A stretch of 64,000 nt of DNA from Candidatus Aalborgicola danicus (GTDB lineage Bacteria > Pseudomonadota > Gammaproteobacteria > Burkholderiales > Burkholderiaceae_C), in NCBI GenBank assembly GCA_016703945.1, contig JADJBC010000014.1, positions 1-64,000 of the forward strand. Reading direction: 5' to 3'. The notes beneath the pieces were generated by a model. The model was not told the origin of the DNA. It did no database searches and saw only the letters and a program-made list of their open reading frames with translations. Positions 9,439 through 17,142 of the stretch are shown here, one piece after another (position 1 is the first letter of the stretch; each line of letters begins with the position of its first letter). Made by a program: the position numbers and the translations under genes.

Positions 9439-11441
9439 ACAGATTTATGCTCCACACCGCTTACTACGAAGCCGACATTTCTGCATTCTGCGTCGCTGAT
9501 GACAACGCGATACTTGGTGAACTGACAGCGCGACACAGCTTTGTGCTGGAGAATCAGCAACGAAGCGCATGGCAACAACAAATCAGGCTACTGAAAACAG
9601 CGCTAGTCGGCGTCCCTGCCGGTCGCATTTACTTTGAATTCGCCATACCTCGTATGGGCAAGCGGGCGGATGTGGTGGTGCTAGCTGGAGGCGTTGTCTT
9701 CGTCGTCGAATTCAAGGTGGGATCGACCACGTTTGACCACTCAGCGCTTGAGCAAGTACATGACTACGCATTGGATCTGAAGAACTTCCACAAAGGTAGC
9801 CACGACGCGACGATCTTGCCAATTTTGATCGCGACGAATGCGGCAAATCAGCCGCTACCAACCTACGCCTGGGCGGACGACAGCGTGGCAAAGCCTGTTT
9901 GCGCGGCACCATCAGGATTGGCAAACATCATTGAGTCGGCTTGCACCCAAATAAGGACGTCCCTGTTCGACCATGCCCAATGGTCTAGTTCCGGCTACCA
10001 ACCAACCCCTACCATCGTCGAAGCAGCGCAAGCGCTCTATCGCAACCATGACGTGACTGAAATTGCGCGTTCTGGTGCGGATGCAGAAAACTTGGGTCGG
10101 ACGACAGACCGCATCAGTGCGCTGGTTGAAAACGCAAAGGCGACCAATCGAAAAGTCATATGCTTCGTGACCGGCGTTCCCGGTGCGGGTAAAACGCTTG
10201 CAGGTCTCAATATTGCCACCACACGCGCGATTGGCCATGATGATGAGCACGCAGTCTTTTTGTCGGGAAACGGCCCCCTAGTCGATGTGCTTCGCGAAGC
10301 CTTGGCTCGTGATCAATCCGACCGAGAAGGTGTATCCAAGAAGGAAGCGGCCCGCAAGGTATCGGGGTTTGTTCAAAACATCCACCATTTCAGAGACGAG
10401 GCGCTTCGAGATCCCAAAGCACCTATTGAACGTGTGGTGGTTTTCGATGAGGCGCAGCGTGCCTGGAACCGGGATCAGGCAGCCAAATTCATGCAACAGA
10501 AGCGGGGCCACGCTGACTTCGACATGTCAGAGCCCAGCTTCTTGGTGGGTGTCATGAATCGCCATAAGTCGTGGTGCGTCATCGTTTGCCTCATCGGCGG
10601 CGGTCAGGAAATCAATACCGGTGAAGGCGGTTTAGCCGAGTGGATCAATGTGATGGGCCAGCAATTCCCGCATTGGGACGTGCATGTGTCCAGTCGGCTC
10701 GATGATCCAGACTACATATGGGATCGCGACACAAGCGAAGCACTGAAAAGGGTCGTAGCGACCAAAGACGAAGCATTGCACTTGGGTGTTTCAATGCGTT
10801 CGTTTCGCGCGGAGACGCTGTCCGAGTATGTCGGACATGTCATTGAGAACCGGCCCAACGATGCCCGCCTGGCCTACGAAAGAATCGCGGACCGCTATCC
10901 GATTCGACTGACCCGCGACCTCCGCGCTGCCCGCCAGTGGCTGCGCGATAAGGCACGGGGCAGCGAGCGTTTTGGCCTTGTTGCTTCTTCTGGGGCCAAT
11001 CGCCTCCGACCTGAAGGCATCTTCATGAAATCGCAGATTGATGCGCCTGTTTGGTTTTTGAATGACCGAGCCGATGTGCGGTCCTCGTACTATCTGGAAG
11101 AGGTCGCGAGCGAATTTGACATACAAGGTTTGGAGTTGGACTGGGCCGGTGTTTGCTGGGATGCCGACTATCGTTATGAAGCGGGCGCCTGGAAGCACTA
11201 CAGCTTTCGTGGTACCAAATGGCAGCGCTCAAATGCCACTGAGAAGCAACTATTTTTGAAGAATGCTTACCGGGTGATCCTGACCCGCGCACGCCAGGGG
11301 ATGGTGATTTTTGTGCCCCATGGCAGCCCCACCGACCCCACCCGTCCTTGTGCCTACTACGATCCAATATTCAACTACTTGCAATTATGTGGATTACCTG
11401 AGTTATGCGCAGCAAATCCCCTTGTACCGGCAGCAACTTAG
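9435..11441 (+). CDS. DUF2075 P-loop ATPase with N-terminal PD-(D/E)XK-like nuclease motif
   Basis: About 668 residues. Residues 65-95 read IYFEFAIPRMGKRADVVVL then VVFVVEFKVG, i.e. D79 and E92-F-K94 in the spacing of a PD-(D/E)XK nuclease. The DUF2075 motor follows with Walker A GVPGAGKT (247-254) and Walker B VVVFDEAQR (about 335-342), and a C-terminal segment FLKNAYRVILTRARQGMVIFVP like helicase motif VI. It is thus a second nuclease-ATPase fusion. Start: GTG 9435 overlaps the upstream stop (GTGA); ATG 9447 is the alternative. Base composition is visibly less GC-rich than in the neighbouring housekeeping genes, which hints at transfer. Confidence 0.87.
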   Translation: MNRFMLHTAYYEADISAFCVADDNAILGELTARHSFVLENQQRSAWQQQIRLLKTALVGVPAGRIYFEFAIPRMGKRADVVVLAGGVVFVVEFKVGSTTFDHSALEQVHDYALDLKNFHKGSHDATILPILIATNAANQPLPTYAWADDSVAKPVCAAPSGLANIIESACTQIRTSLFDHAQWSSSGYQPTPTIVEAAQALYRNHDVTEIARSGADAENLGRTTDRISALVENAKATNRKVICFVTGVPGAGKTLAGLNIATTRAIGHDDEHAVFLSGNGPLVDVLREALARDQSDREGVSKKEAARKVSGFVQNIHHFRDEALRDPKAPIERVVVFDEAQRAWNRDQAAKFMQQKRGHADFDMSEPSFLVGVMNRHKSWCVIVCLIGGGQEINTGEGGLAEWINVMGQQFPHWDVHVSSRLDDPDYIWDRDTSEALKRVVATKDEALHLGVSMRSFRAETLSEYVGHVIENRPNDARLAYERIADRYPIRLTRDLRAARQWLRDKARGSERFGLVASSGANRLRPEGIFMKSQIDAPVWFLNDRADVRSSYYLEEVASEFDIQGLELDWAGVCWDADYRYEAGAWKHYSFRGTKWQRSNATEKQLFLKNAYRVILTRARQGMVIFVPHGSPTDPTRPCAYYDPIFNYLQLCGLPELCAANPLVPAAT

Positions 11442-11464
11442 CGGACGCAGCCTGATGCGAGAAC

Positions 11465-11486
11465 AAAATAGGCCGGACTCGATTTA
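11465..11486 (+). repeat. REP-like 22-nt motif, divergent copy
   Basis: Matches 18 of 22 bases of the motif that occurs identically at 14323 and 15340 (core GGCC..CTCGATTTA). It lies in the 110-nt gap between the DUF2075 and DUF2130 genes. Confidence 0.5.
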
Positions 11487-11551
11487 CCAAGCGAGCTCAT
11501 TTCAATAGATGACAGATTGAGCGACAACAAGCAAAAACAGGACGCACAAAC

Positions 11552-12961
11552 ATGCATGAAATCATCTGCCCCCACTGTGGCAAAGCTTTCAAAATCGACG
11601 AAGCGGGATACGCAGATATCTTGAAGCAAGTTCGCGACGGCGCGTTCGAGCAGCAGTTGCACGAGCGCCTTGAATTGGCCGAGCAAGACAAGCGCAATGC
11701 TGTTGAGCTTGCCCAGGCCAAGGTTGCCAGCGAAATGCAGAAGTCTGCTGTAGCCAAGGACTCCGAAATCCAGGAACTGAAAGCCCGGCTCGATGCTAGT
11801 GAGGTCGCGCGGAAGCTCGCAGTCTCCGAGGCCTTAAGTGCTGTTGAAAAAGAGCGTGACGCGCTCGCGCATGAACTTGAGCAGGCGAAGCGCGACAAGC
11901 ACGCTGCTTCAGAATTAGCAGAGGCGAAGCTCGTAAACGGGCTACAAATAGCCGCTGCGGCGAAAGATGCGGAGATTCAAGGGCTGAAGGCAAAGCTGGA
12001 TTCCACCGTAGTTATGCAAAAGCTCGCGATCACCGAGGCGGTGAATGGGGTCGAGCGGGAACGCGACGAGTTGAAGAGTGGCCTGGCACGGGCCGAACTT
12101 GAAAAACAACTCGCAGAGAAGTCGCTCAAAGACAAATACGAAACGCAGATCAAGGATCGCGATGATGCGATCGAACGCCTGCGCGACATGAAGGCGCGCC
12201 TATCCACCAAGATGGTTGGCGAAACGCTGGAGCAGCACTGCGAGACGGAGTTCAACCGCATTCGCGCCACGGCGTTTCCACGGGCCTATTTCGAGAAAGA
12301 CAACGATGCGCGCACCGGCAGCAAGGGTGACTACATTTTTCGCGACCTGGACGAGTCAGGCACCGAGATCGTCTCCATCATGTTCGAAATGAAAAATGAG
12401 AACGACCGCACCAGCACCAAGAACAAGAACGAGGACTTTCTGAAGGAGCTGGACAAGGATCGCCTTGAGAAGGGGTGCGAATATGCCGTGCTGGTCTCCC
12501 TGCTGGAGCCAGACAGTGAGCTGTACAACACCGGCATCGTGGACGTGTTCCATCGCTTCCCCAAGATGTACATCGTCCGCCCACAGTTTTTTCTCCCCAT
12601 CATCACGCTGCTGCGCAATGCAGCGATGAACTCGCTCAAGTACAAATCGGAGCTGGCGCTGGTCAGGGCGCAGAACATTGACATCACCAACTTCGAAAGC
12701 AGCCTCGATACATTCAAGACCGCATTCGCGCGGAACTACGACCTCGCATCCAATAGCTTCAAAAAGGCAATCGATGAGATCGACAAATCCATCGACCACC
12801 TGCAGAAAACGAAGGACGCCCTGCTGGGCACAGACCGGAACCTGCGTCTTGCGAACGATAAGGCGCAAGACGTGACGATCAAGAAGCTGACGCGGGGCAA
12901 CCCGACGATGGCAGCCAAGTTCGCCGAGCTCAAGAATTCTGGTGCTTCCGACGGCGAATGA
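11552..12961 (+). CDS. DUF2130 coiled-coil protein with PD-(D/E)XK-like nuclease motif
   Basis: A 469-residue DUF2130 protein. The N-terminus holds a half zinc-ribbon, IICPHCGKAF. Residues about 40-218 are a long charged coiled coil built from two tandem copies of a 68-residue unit (42-109 and 111-178). The conserved C-terminal domain contains GSKGDYIF (D260) and FEMKNEND (E279, K281), which fits a PD-(D/E)XK nuclease. Biochemical function is not established for the family. A weak AGGA site precedes the ATG. It lies 110 nt behind the DUF2075 gene on the same strand and shares its lower GC appearance. It could act as a structural or sensor partner of the two nuclease-ATPases; this is inference. 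Confidence 0.87.
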   Translation: MHEIICPHCGKAFKIDEAGYADILKQVRDGAFEQQLHERLELAEQDKRNAVELAQAKVASEMQKSAVAKDSEIQELKARLDASEVARKLAVSEALSAVEKERDALAHELEQAKRDKHAASELAEAKLVNGLQIAAAAKDAEIQGLKAKLDSTVVMQKLAITEAVNGVERERDELKSGLARAELEKQLAEKSLKDKYETQIKDRDDAIERLRDMKARLSTKMVGETLEQHCETEFNRIRATAFPRAYFEKDNDARTGSKGDYIFRDLDESGTEIVSIMFEMKNENDRTSTKNKNEDFLKELDKDRLEKGCEYAVLVSLLEPDSELYNTGIVDVFHRFPKMYIVRPQFFLPIITLLRNAAMNSLKYKSELALVRAQNIDITNFESSLDTFKTAFARNYDLASNSFKKAIDEIDKSIDHLQKTKDALLGTDRNLRLANDKAQDVTIKKLTRGNPTMAAKFAELKNSGASDGE

Positions 12962-13023
12962 GCCGTGTTGTGGATGCCTAAAGGGGGCGGTTTGAATGCG
13001 CTGAGCAAAGTCGCACTGTGAAC

Positions 13024-13080
13024 TGCTATTGGTTTGATAGCTGCTCGCGCACGTTCCACGAGGGCTAGACGGCAATTTGG
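13024..13080 (+). repeat. Dispersed intergenic repeat, copy 4
   Basis: Good copy with a perfect GCTAT/ATAGC stem, then GCACGTTCCACGAGGGCTAG. It marks the 3' border of the nuclease-helicase cluster, in the same orientation as the copies at 7375 and 7465, and on the other strand supplies the last codons and stop of the XRE gene. Confidence 0.8.
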
Positions 13081-13893
13081 CTCAATTGTGCCGTCAACAC
13101 AGCCCGCGTCGCCTCATCCGCAGGAAACACATGCTCCACACGCAGTGATGCCAGTGTGATGTCTTGCGGCGTGCCGAACGTCGAGAACATGCTGAAGAAG
13201 GCCAGCTCGCCGTATCGGGTGGCAAAAACGGGTGGTGAGCACCGGTGCCATTTGGCGCGGCCAGGACGCGAGCACCCGCTTGCCCAGGCGCTGCTGCATC
13301 TGCTGCGCCAGCTGCTCGACGCGGGGCAGGATTTCGGGGACCACGCTGGCGTCATCGCGCATGTGGGCCAGCAGGGCGGGGGCCACTTCTTCCAGGTTGG
13401 TGATGTGCTTGGTCATGCCCTCGGGGTGCAGCATGGCGTCGATCATGTTGATGGGCTGGCCGGGTGGCAAATCGGCCACCCAGGGCATGAGGGTGGTGGC
13501 CATCCACTGTGCGCCGCGGTTCATTTGCAGCACGTTCCACGCGGCATCCATCACCATGGCGGGCATGGGGTCGTGCGCCTGCAGAAGCTGGCCCAGGGCG
13601 TCGCGCACCGGGGCAAGCACGGCGTCGGCCAGTTCGCTGCCACGGTAAACGGGGGCAAAGCCGGCCTGCTGCAGTGCCACGTTGCGCAGCGCCAGCGGGG
13701 CTTGCAGTTCGTGCAGCCAGCTCAGCAACAGCTCGCGGCTGGGCTGGGAGCGGCCGCTTTCCACAAAGCTCACATGCCGCTGGCTCACGCCCATGCGCAG
13801 GGCCAGCTCTAGCTGGCTCAGGCGCTTGGACTTGCGCGCTGTTTGCAGGGTGGTTTGCAGGCTCTGTGGCAGGGTGGTGGTGCTGGTTTCCAT
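13065..13893 (-). pseudogene. XRE-family regulator with MmyB-like ligand domain, frameshifted
   Basis: The N-terminal helix-turn-helix (KRLSQLELALRMGVSQRHVSFVESGRSQPS, residues 23-52) is followed by an MmyB-like sensor domain (residues 90-255). The frame running from 13893 ends at 13114, but the family-typical C-terminus FATRYGELAFFSMFSTFGTP continues in another frame down to 13065. One extra base in a G-run at about 13230-13232 (plus strand) explains the break; removing it restores VLTTVFATRYGEL. The gene is therefore either freshly inactivated or mis-sequenced. It is divergent from the DUF2834 gene, and a perfect inverted repeat between them is a likely operator. Confidence 0.8.
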
Positions 13894-13923
13894 GGGGTTA
13901 TTGAATCACAGCGCCGCGCATTG

Positions 13924-13946
13924 GCAATTACCTGCAACGTAATTGC
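13924..13946. promoter_or_regulatory. Candidate XRE operator GCAATTAC-N7-GTAATTGC
   Basis: A perfect 8-bp inverted repeat spanning 23 bp, placed 31 bp ahead of the XRE start and 74 bp ahead of the DUF2834 start. Two half sites two helical turns apart suit a dimeric XRE repressor controlling both directions. Confidence 0.55.
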
Positions 13947-14019
13947 GCGCACGCAAACGGCTGCGCACACTTGCATGGTCAGCGCTTGTTGCCGACACCA
14001 CAAAACACAAGGAACTCTC

Positions 14020-14313
14020 ATGAACAAGGCTTTGTTGATCACCGTATTGATTATTTTTGGTGCCCTGAGCGGGTACACGCTGGTGCACTACGGCGGGCTG
14101 TTCGCGTGGCTGGCGTTTTACACCCGTGACCCAGCCAGCTGGCAGATATTTGCAGACCTGGTGATCACCATGTGTTTGCTGCTGGTCTTTATCCGACGCG
14201 ATGCACAAGCCAACGGCCGCCCGTTTGTGCCTTGGGCTATGTTCAGCCTGGTGGTGGGTTCGTTCGGGCCGCTGCTGTATTTCATTACCGCCAAGAAGCG
14301 TGTTGATGGCTGA
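14020..14313 (+). CDS. DUF2834 small integral membrane protein
   Basis: A 97-residue protein with three predicted membrane segments: ALLITVLIIFGALSGYTLV, then IFADLVITMCLLLVFI, then WAMFSLVVGSFGPLLYFI, ending in basic KKRVDG. The pattern is that of DUF2834, for which no function is known. The ATG at 14020 has a clear AAGGAACT site; the longer open frame to 13843 overlaps the divergent regulator and is not used. It is probably controlled by the adjacent XRE protein. Confidence 0.85.
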   Translation: MNKALLITVLIIFGALSGYTLVHYGGLFAWLAFYTRDPASWQIFADLVITMCLLLVFIRRDAQANGRPFVPWAMFSLVVGSFGPLLYFITAKKRVDG

Positions 14314-14322
14314 GCCTGCAGG

Positions 14323-14344
14323 AAAAGGGGCCAGGCTCGATTTA
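14323..14344 (+). repeat. REP-like 22-nt motif, copy A
   Basis: Begins AAAA, then GGGGCCAGGCTCGATTTA. An identical copy lies at 15340. The two bracket the nucleotidyltransferase gene. The motif resembles short sequences I associate with REP-type (RAYT-linked) repeats; no RAYT gene is present here. Confidence 0.7.
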
Positions 14345-14390
14345 ATTTGCAGAGGGCAAGACGTGTGGCAACCCATCAATCGGCTCAGCA

Positions 14391-14451
14391 TTTGCTACGA
14401 TTTCAATAGCCGCTTGCGCACATTCCACCTGGGCTAGTGGCCTATTTTGCC
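14391..14451 (+). repeat. Dispersed intergenic repeat, copy 5
   Basis: Full-length copy: TTTGCTACGATTTCAATAGC, then GCGCACATTCCACCTGGGCTAG and GGCCTATTTTGCC. It lies at the 3' side of the nucleotidyltransferase gene, 46 nt behind the 22-nt motif. Confidence 0.8.
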
Positions 14452-14452
14452 T

Positions 14453-15301
14453 TCAACTCTGAGGCAAATACCGTTCCAGCAGTTCTTGCACCGCATCCGC
14501 CTGCAGCACATCCCGGCGGCGCTTCAGGGCATCACGGTCAGGTTGTTTGGCCATCCAGCGCTTGAACGCGACAAAGGTGGCCGGGTGCACCGTGTTCATG
14601 CGCGCCATGGTGCCGTTGCTGGCCACGATCACCGCCGAAAAACCGGGCGAGTCCAGCAACACATTGGCGCGGCGCGCCTGCACCACCCAAAAGTCTTCAT
14701 CCTCATCACTGAGCTTGATCGGGTGCGGGTCGTCGCTCGCGCGCTCGCGTCGGATGATGTCGACCTCAAAGCCGTCTTTGTTGACGGCGGTGTATTTTTG
14801 ACTTTTGCGGATGCGGAATGTGTCGTCAACCTTCTTCAGCACGCCCAGCATGGAGCTGTCTACCTTGGCAAGCTGGGTGGAAAAGAGGATCCGCTTTCGG
14901 GTGTCCCACTGCAGGTCCATGTCACGGGTGGCCAGCATATCCGAGTCCAGGCGCACCCCAGCGGTGGCTTCAAATGCGTAAAGCGCATGGGTGCCGACTA
15001 CGCGAAAATGCGGGCTCAGTCGGGTGCTGGCCAGGCGGGCCAGCAGCACCACCACCAATGGGTCCACCCGACCCACGCGCAGGGCGCGGTTCAGGCGCTG
15101 GAGTTGCGCAAGGGCCGCTTTGAGGCCCGACACACGCTCTGCACTTTCGCGCTTGCGCTGGGTGAAGCGCTCATAAATCGCCACGTTTTCTGGTGTGCGC
15201 GGGCCTAGGCTGGTTTCGGCCCCCGCGGGGGTGGTGCGCACCAGGTATTTGGCGTCGGGTGCAGACGCAGGCCCTGCATGCCAGTACATGCCGCCGCGCA
15301 C
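14453..15301 (-). CDS. GSU2403-type nucleotidyltransferase-fold protein, N-terminus shortened
   Basis: About 282 residues related to the GSU2403-type predicted nucleotidyltransferases (polymerase-beta-like fold). Conserved segments are YLVRTTPAGAETSLGPRTPE, VVGTHALYAFEATAGVRLDS, ATRDMDLQWD (the acidic metal-site pair) and RRANVLLDSPGFSAVIVASNG. Family members usually have about 30-40 more residues at the front; here the frame meets a stop at 15329-15331, next to the 22-nt motif and a dispersed repeat, so the 5' end seems to have been replaced. GTG 15301 has a GAGGA site; ATG 15289 is possible. Function unknown. The gene is bracketed by direct repeats on both sides. Confidence 0.8.
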   Translation of the reverse strand: MRGGMYWHAGPASAPDAKYLVRTTPAGAETSLGPRTPENVAIYERFTQRKRESAERVSGLKAALAQLQRLNRALRVGRVDPLVVVLLARLASTRLSPHFRVVGTHALYAFEATAGVRLDSDMLATRDMDLQWDTRKRILFSTQLAKVDSSMLGVLKKVDDTFRIRKSQKYTAVNKDGFEVDIIRRERASDDPHPIKLSDEDEDFWVVQARRANVLLDSPGFSAVIVASNGTMARMNTVHPATFVAFKRWMAKQPDRDALKRRRDVLQADAVQELLERYLPQS

Positions 15302-15339
15302 CTGGGCGGCTTCCTCTTGGGCTTCTTCCTAGGCTTAGA

Positions 15340-15361
15340 AAAAGGGGCCAGGCTCGATTTA
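15340..15361 (+). repeat. REP-like 22-nt motif, copy B
   Basis: Identical over all 22 bases to the copy at 14323, here fused directly to the start of a dispersed repeat. Confidence 0.7.
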
Positions 15362-15420
15362 TGCTACGTATTTCGTAGCTTCTTACGCATATTTCACGAG
15401 GGCTAGCGGCCTATTTGACA
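15360..15420 (+). repeat. Dispersed intergenic repeat, copy 6
   Basis: Full-length copy with a perfect GCTAC/GTAGC stem, a compensated change relative to the GCTAT/ATAGC stem at 13024, then CGCATATTTCACGAGGGCTAG. The rest of the gap to 15553 holds no recognisable gene. Confidence 0.85.
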
Positions 15421-15553
15421 TGCGATCCGTGGCAAAAGCCCTCTGGCTAGCTCAAGACGACAATACGACCGTTGTAGCCCATAGCGATGGCCTTGGCGAT
15501 CACGCCCAGCCTGGACGGCCTGATGTGCGGCTGATGCACGACCAAGCCGTGAC

Positions 15554-15964
15554 TTACTGGCTGGAGTGGACCCAGTTCTCCACTTCGAGCGCCGGCACGC
15601 GCTCGAATTCCGACATGTTGTTCGTCACCAGCACCAAGCCTTCGCTGCGTGCGTGGCCTGCGATGTGCAGGTCGTTCACGCCAATAGGTTGGCCGAGTCT
15701 TTCCAGGGCCGCACGGATGGCACCGTAGTGCTGGGCGGCCTTGGCGCCATAGGGCAGAACCTCCAGGCGGCTGCAAAAATCCTCGATGGCGGTCAGGTTA
15801 TCGCTCACGCGGCTGCTTTTCTCGGCGCCGTGCAAGAGTTCAGCCAGGGTGATGGAAGAGATTGCCATGCGGCTGGCGTTGGCGTTGAAGGTTGCCAGCA
15901 CCTCGACGGGGCGCCGCTTCAACACGTAGATGACGATGTTGGTGTCCAGCAGGTAGCGCAGCAT
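15554..15964 (-). CDS. vapC: VapC-type PIN-domain toxin
   Basis: A 136-residue PIN-domain ribonuclease, the toxin of a type II toxin-antitoxin pair. The first acidic residue is in LLDTNIVIYVLK (D7), then SSITLAELLHG (E42), VNDLHIAGHA (D98) and LVLVTNNMSEF (N115-N116 where many PIN proteins have a polar or acidic fourth residue). VapC enzymes cleave tRNA or rRNA; the target here is unknown. Start and antitoxin stop overlap as TGATG, the normal coupled arrangement. Confidence 0.93.
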   Translation of the reverse strand: MLRYLLDTNIVIYVLKRRPVEVLATFNANASRMAISSITLAELLHGAEKSSRVSDNLTAIEDFCSRLEVLPYGAKAAQHYGAIRAALERLGQPIGVNDLHIAGHARSEGLVLVTNNMSEFERVPALEVENWVHSSQ

Positions 15965-16197
15965 CAGAGCGCTTCCCGCTCCGGTTGGTGCTGGTTGGCG
16001 CGCTCGGGCAGGAAGTCGTCGCTAACATGTGGGCCGCCCAGGAAGAAGCTGTCCCAGGTTTGGCCGAGGGGGGCGATGATGCGCTCGTTACCTCTGGCGC
16101 GAATTTCTACCTTGTGGACACCCTCGGGCAGGCGCACGTCCAACGGGAGGCGAACGGCCTGGGTGCGATTGTTGACGAAAACAGTGCCGATTGACAT
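15964..16197 (-). CDS. vapB: VapB antitoxin, AbrB/MazE-type
   Basis: A 77-residue antitoxin with an N-terminal swapped-hairpin AbrB domain (MSIGTVFVNNRTQAVRLP.. VRLPEGVHKVEIRARGNERIIAP) and an acidic, less conserved C-terminal arm that would wrap the toxin. It has an AGGAG site 7 nt ahead of the ATG. It probably represses its own promoter together with VapC. Confidence 0.92.
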   Translation of the reverse strand: MSIGTVFVNNRTQAVRLPLDVRLPEGVHKVEIRARGNERIIAPLGQTWDSFFLGGPHVSDDFLPERANQHQPEREAL

Positions 16198-16216
16198 GCC
16201 TAACTCCTAAGGAAGA

Positions 16217-16239
16217 TGTATATGGCGATTGTATATCGC
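16217..16239. promoter_or_regulatory. Candidate vapBC promoter/operator
   Basis: Read on the minus strand, ATATACA occurs twice 13 bp apart, and GCGAT-N5-ATCGC forms a 5-bp palindrome. TACAAT within it can serve as a -10 box. The site lies 20-42 bp ahead of vapB, where VapB proteins usually bind. Confidence 0.4.
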
Positions 16240-16363
16240 ACTGCGGGCACACTCCATTCAGCGCTTTCCAAAGGGCTGAAGTCCATCCCTTACCATCATC
16301 CCTTCCCCGAAAAAGCCTCGAAAGAACCCCCTTGTTTCGCCATCTCATACTTGGTGCAATGCC

Positions 16364-17110
16364 TTGATCACCGACCCCTACTTCTACGCCGTCACCATCC
16401 CCGCCGTCCTCTTGCTGGGCATCAGCAAAAGCGGCTTCGGCGCGGGGTTCGGCTCCCTGGCCGTGCCCATGATGGCGCTGGCCGTGACCGTGCCGCAGGC
16501 GGCGGCCATCCTCATGCCGGTGCTGCTGGTGATGGACCTGCTCGGCATGGCTGCTTTTCGCAAGGACTTTGACCACACGCTGTTGCGCTTCATTCTTCCC
16601 TTCGGGGTGCTGGGCATCATCGTGGGGGCGCTGCTGTTCAAGCTGCTGAATGCGCACACGGTGGCGGCCATTGTTGGTGTGTTCACCTTGCTCTTTCTGG
16701 CCCAGCGTCTGGTGTTTCCGCCCGAACCCAACAGCCCCTTGCCGCCCAAGTGGCTGGGCGCTGTGCTGAGCACGCTGTCGGGCTTTACCAGCTTTGTGGC
16801 GCATGCGGGCGGCCCGCCCATCAACGCGTATGTGATCCCGCTCAAGCTGTCGCCCATCAAGTTCACGGCCACCATGGCGTTTTTCTTCTTCGTGGTCAAT
16901 CTGTGCAAGTGGATTCCCTATGCCTGGCTGGGCCTGCTGGACATGCGCAACATGACCACATCGCTGGTGTTGCTGCCCATCGCGCCGATCGGGGTGTGGA
17001 TTGGCGTGCACTGGGCGCGGCGCATCAGCCAGGTGCTGTTCTACCGCTTCCTGTATGCGGGCATGCTGTTGACAGGGCTAAAGCTGGTGTGGGACGGGTT
17101 GGTAGCGTAG
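16364..17110 (+). CDS. TauE/SafE family membrane exporter
   Basis: A 248-residue integral membrane protein with seven to eight hydrophobic segments in two similar halves, typical of TauE/SafE (DUF81) transporters linked to export of sulfite, sulfoacetate or other small organic anions. The N-terminal half has LLLGISKSGFGAGFGSLAVPMMAL, the family's conserved re-entrant motif; the second half has GFTSFVAHAGGPPINAYVIP. The apparent start is TTG 16364; the first in-frame ATG is far inside the first conserved motif and too late. The substrate cannot be inferred from the neighbours (VapBC and a DTW protein). Confidence 0.88.
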   Translation: MITDPYFYAVTIPAVLLLGISKSGFGAGFGSLAVPMMALAVTVPQAAAILMPVLLVMDLLGMAAFRKDFDHTLLRFILPFGVLGIIVGALLFKLLNAHTVAAIVGVFTLLFLAQRLVFPPEPNSPLPPKWLGAVLSTLSGFTSFVAHAGGPPINAYVIPLKLSPIKFTATMAFFFFVVNLCKWIPYAWLGLLDMRNMTTSLVLLPIAPIGVWIGVHWARRISQVLFYRFLYAGMLLTGLKLVWDGLVA

Positions 17111-17142
17111 GACGAAGGGCAACGCGTGACAATGTCCACAAC

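Noticed and set aside
7618..12961. Assignment to a known system such as Gabija, Zorya or a type I restriction system
   Set aside because: Gabija needs a TOPRIM-OLD nuclease, Zorya needs MotAB-like proteins and type I systems need HsdM/HsdS; none is present.
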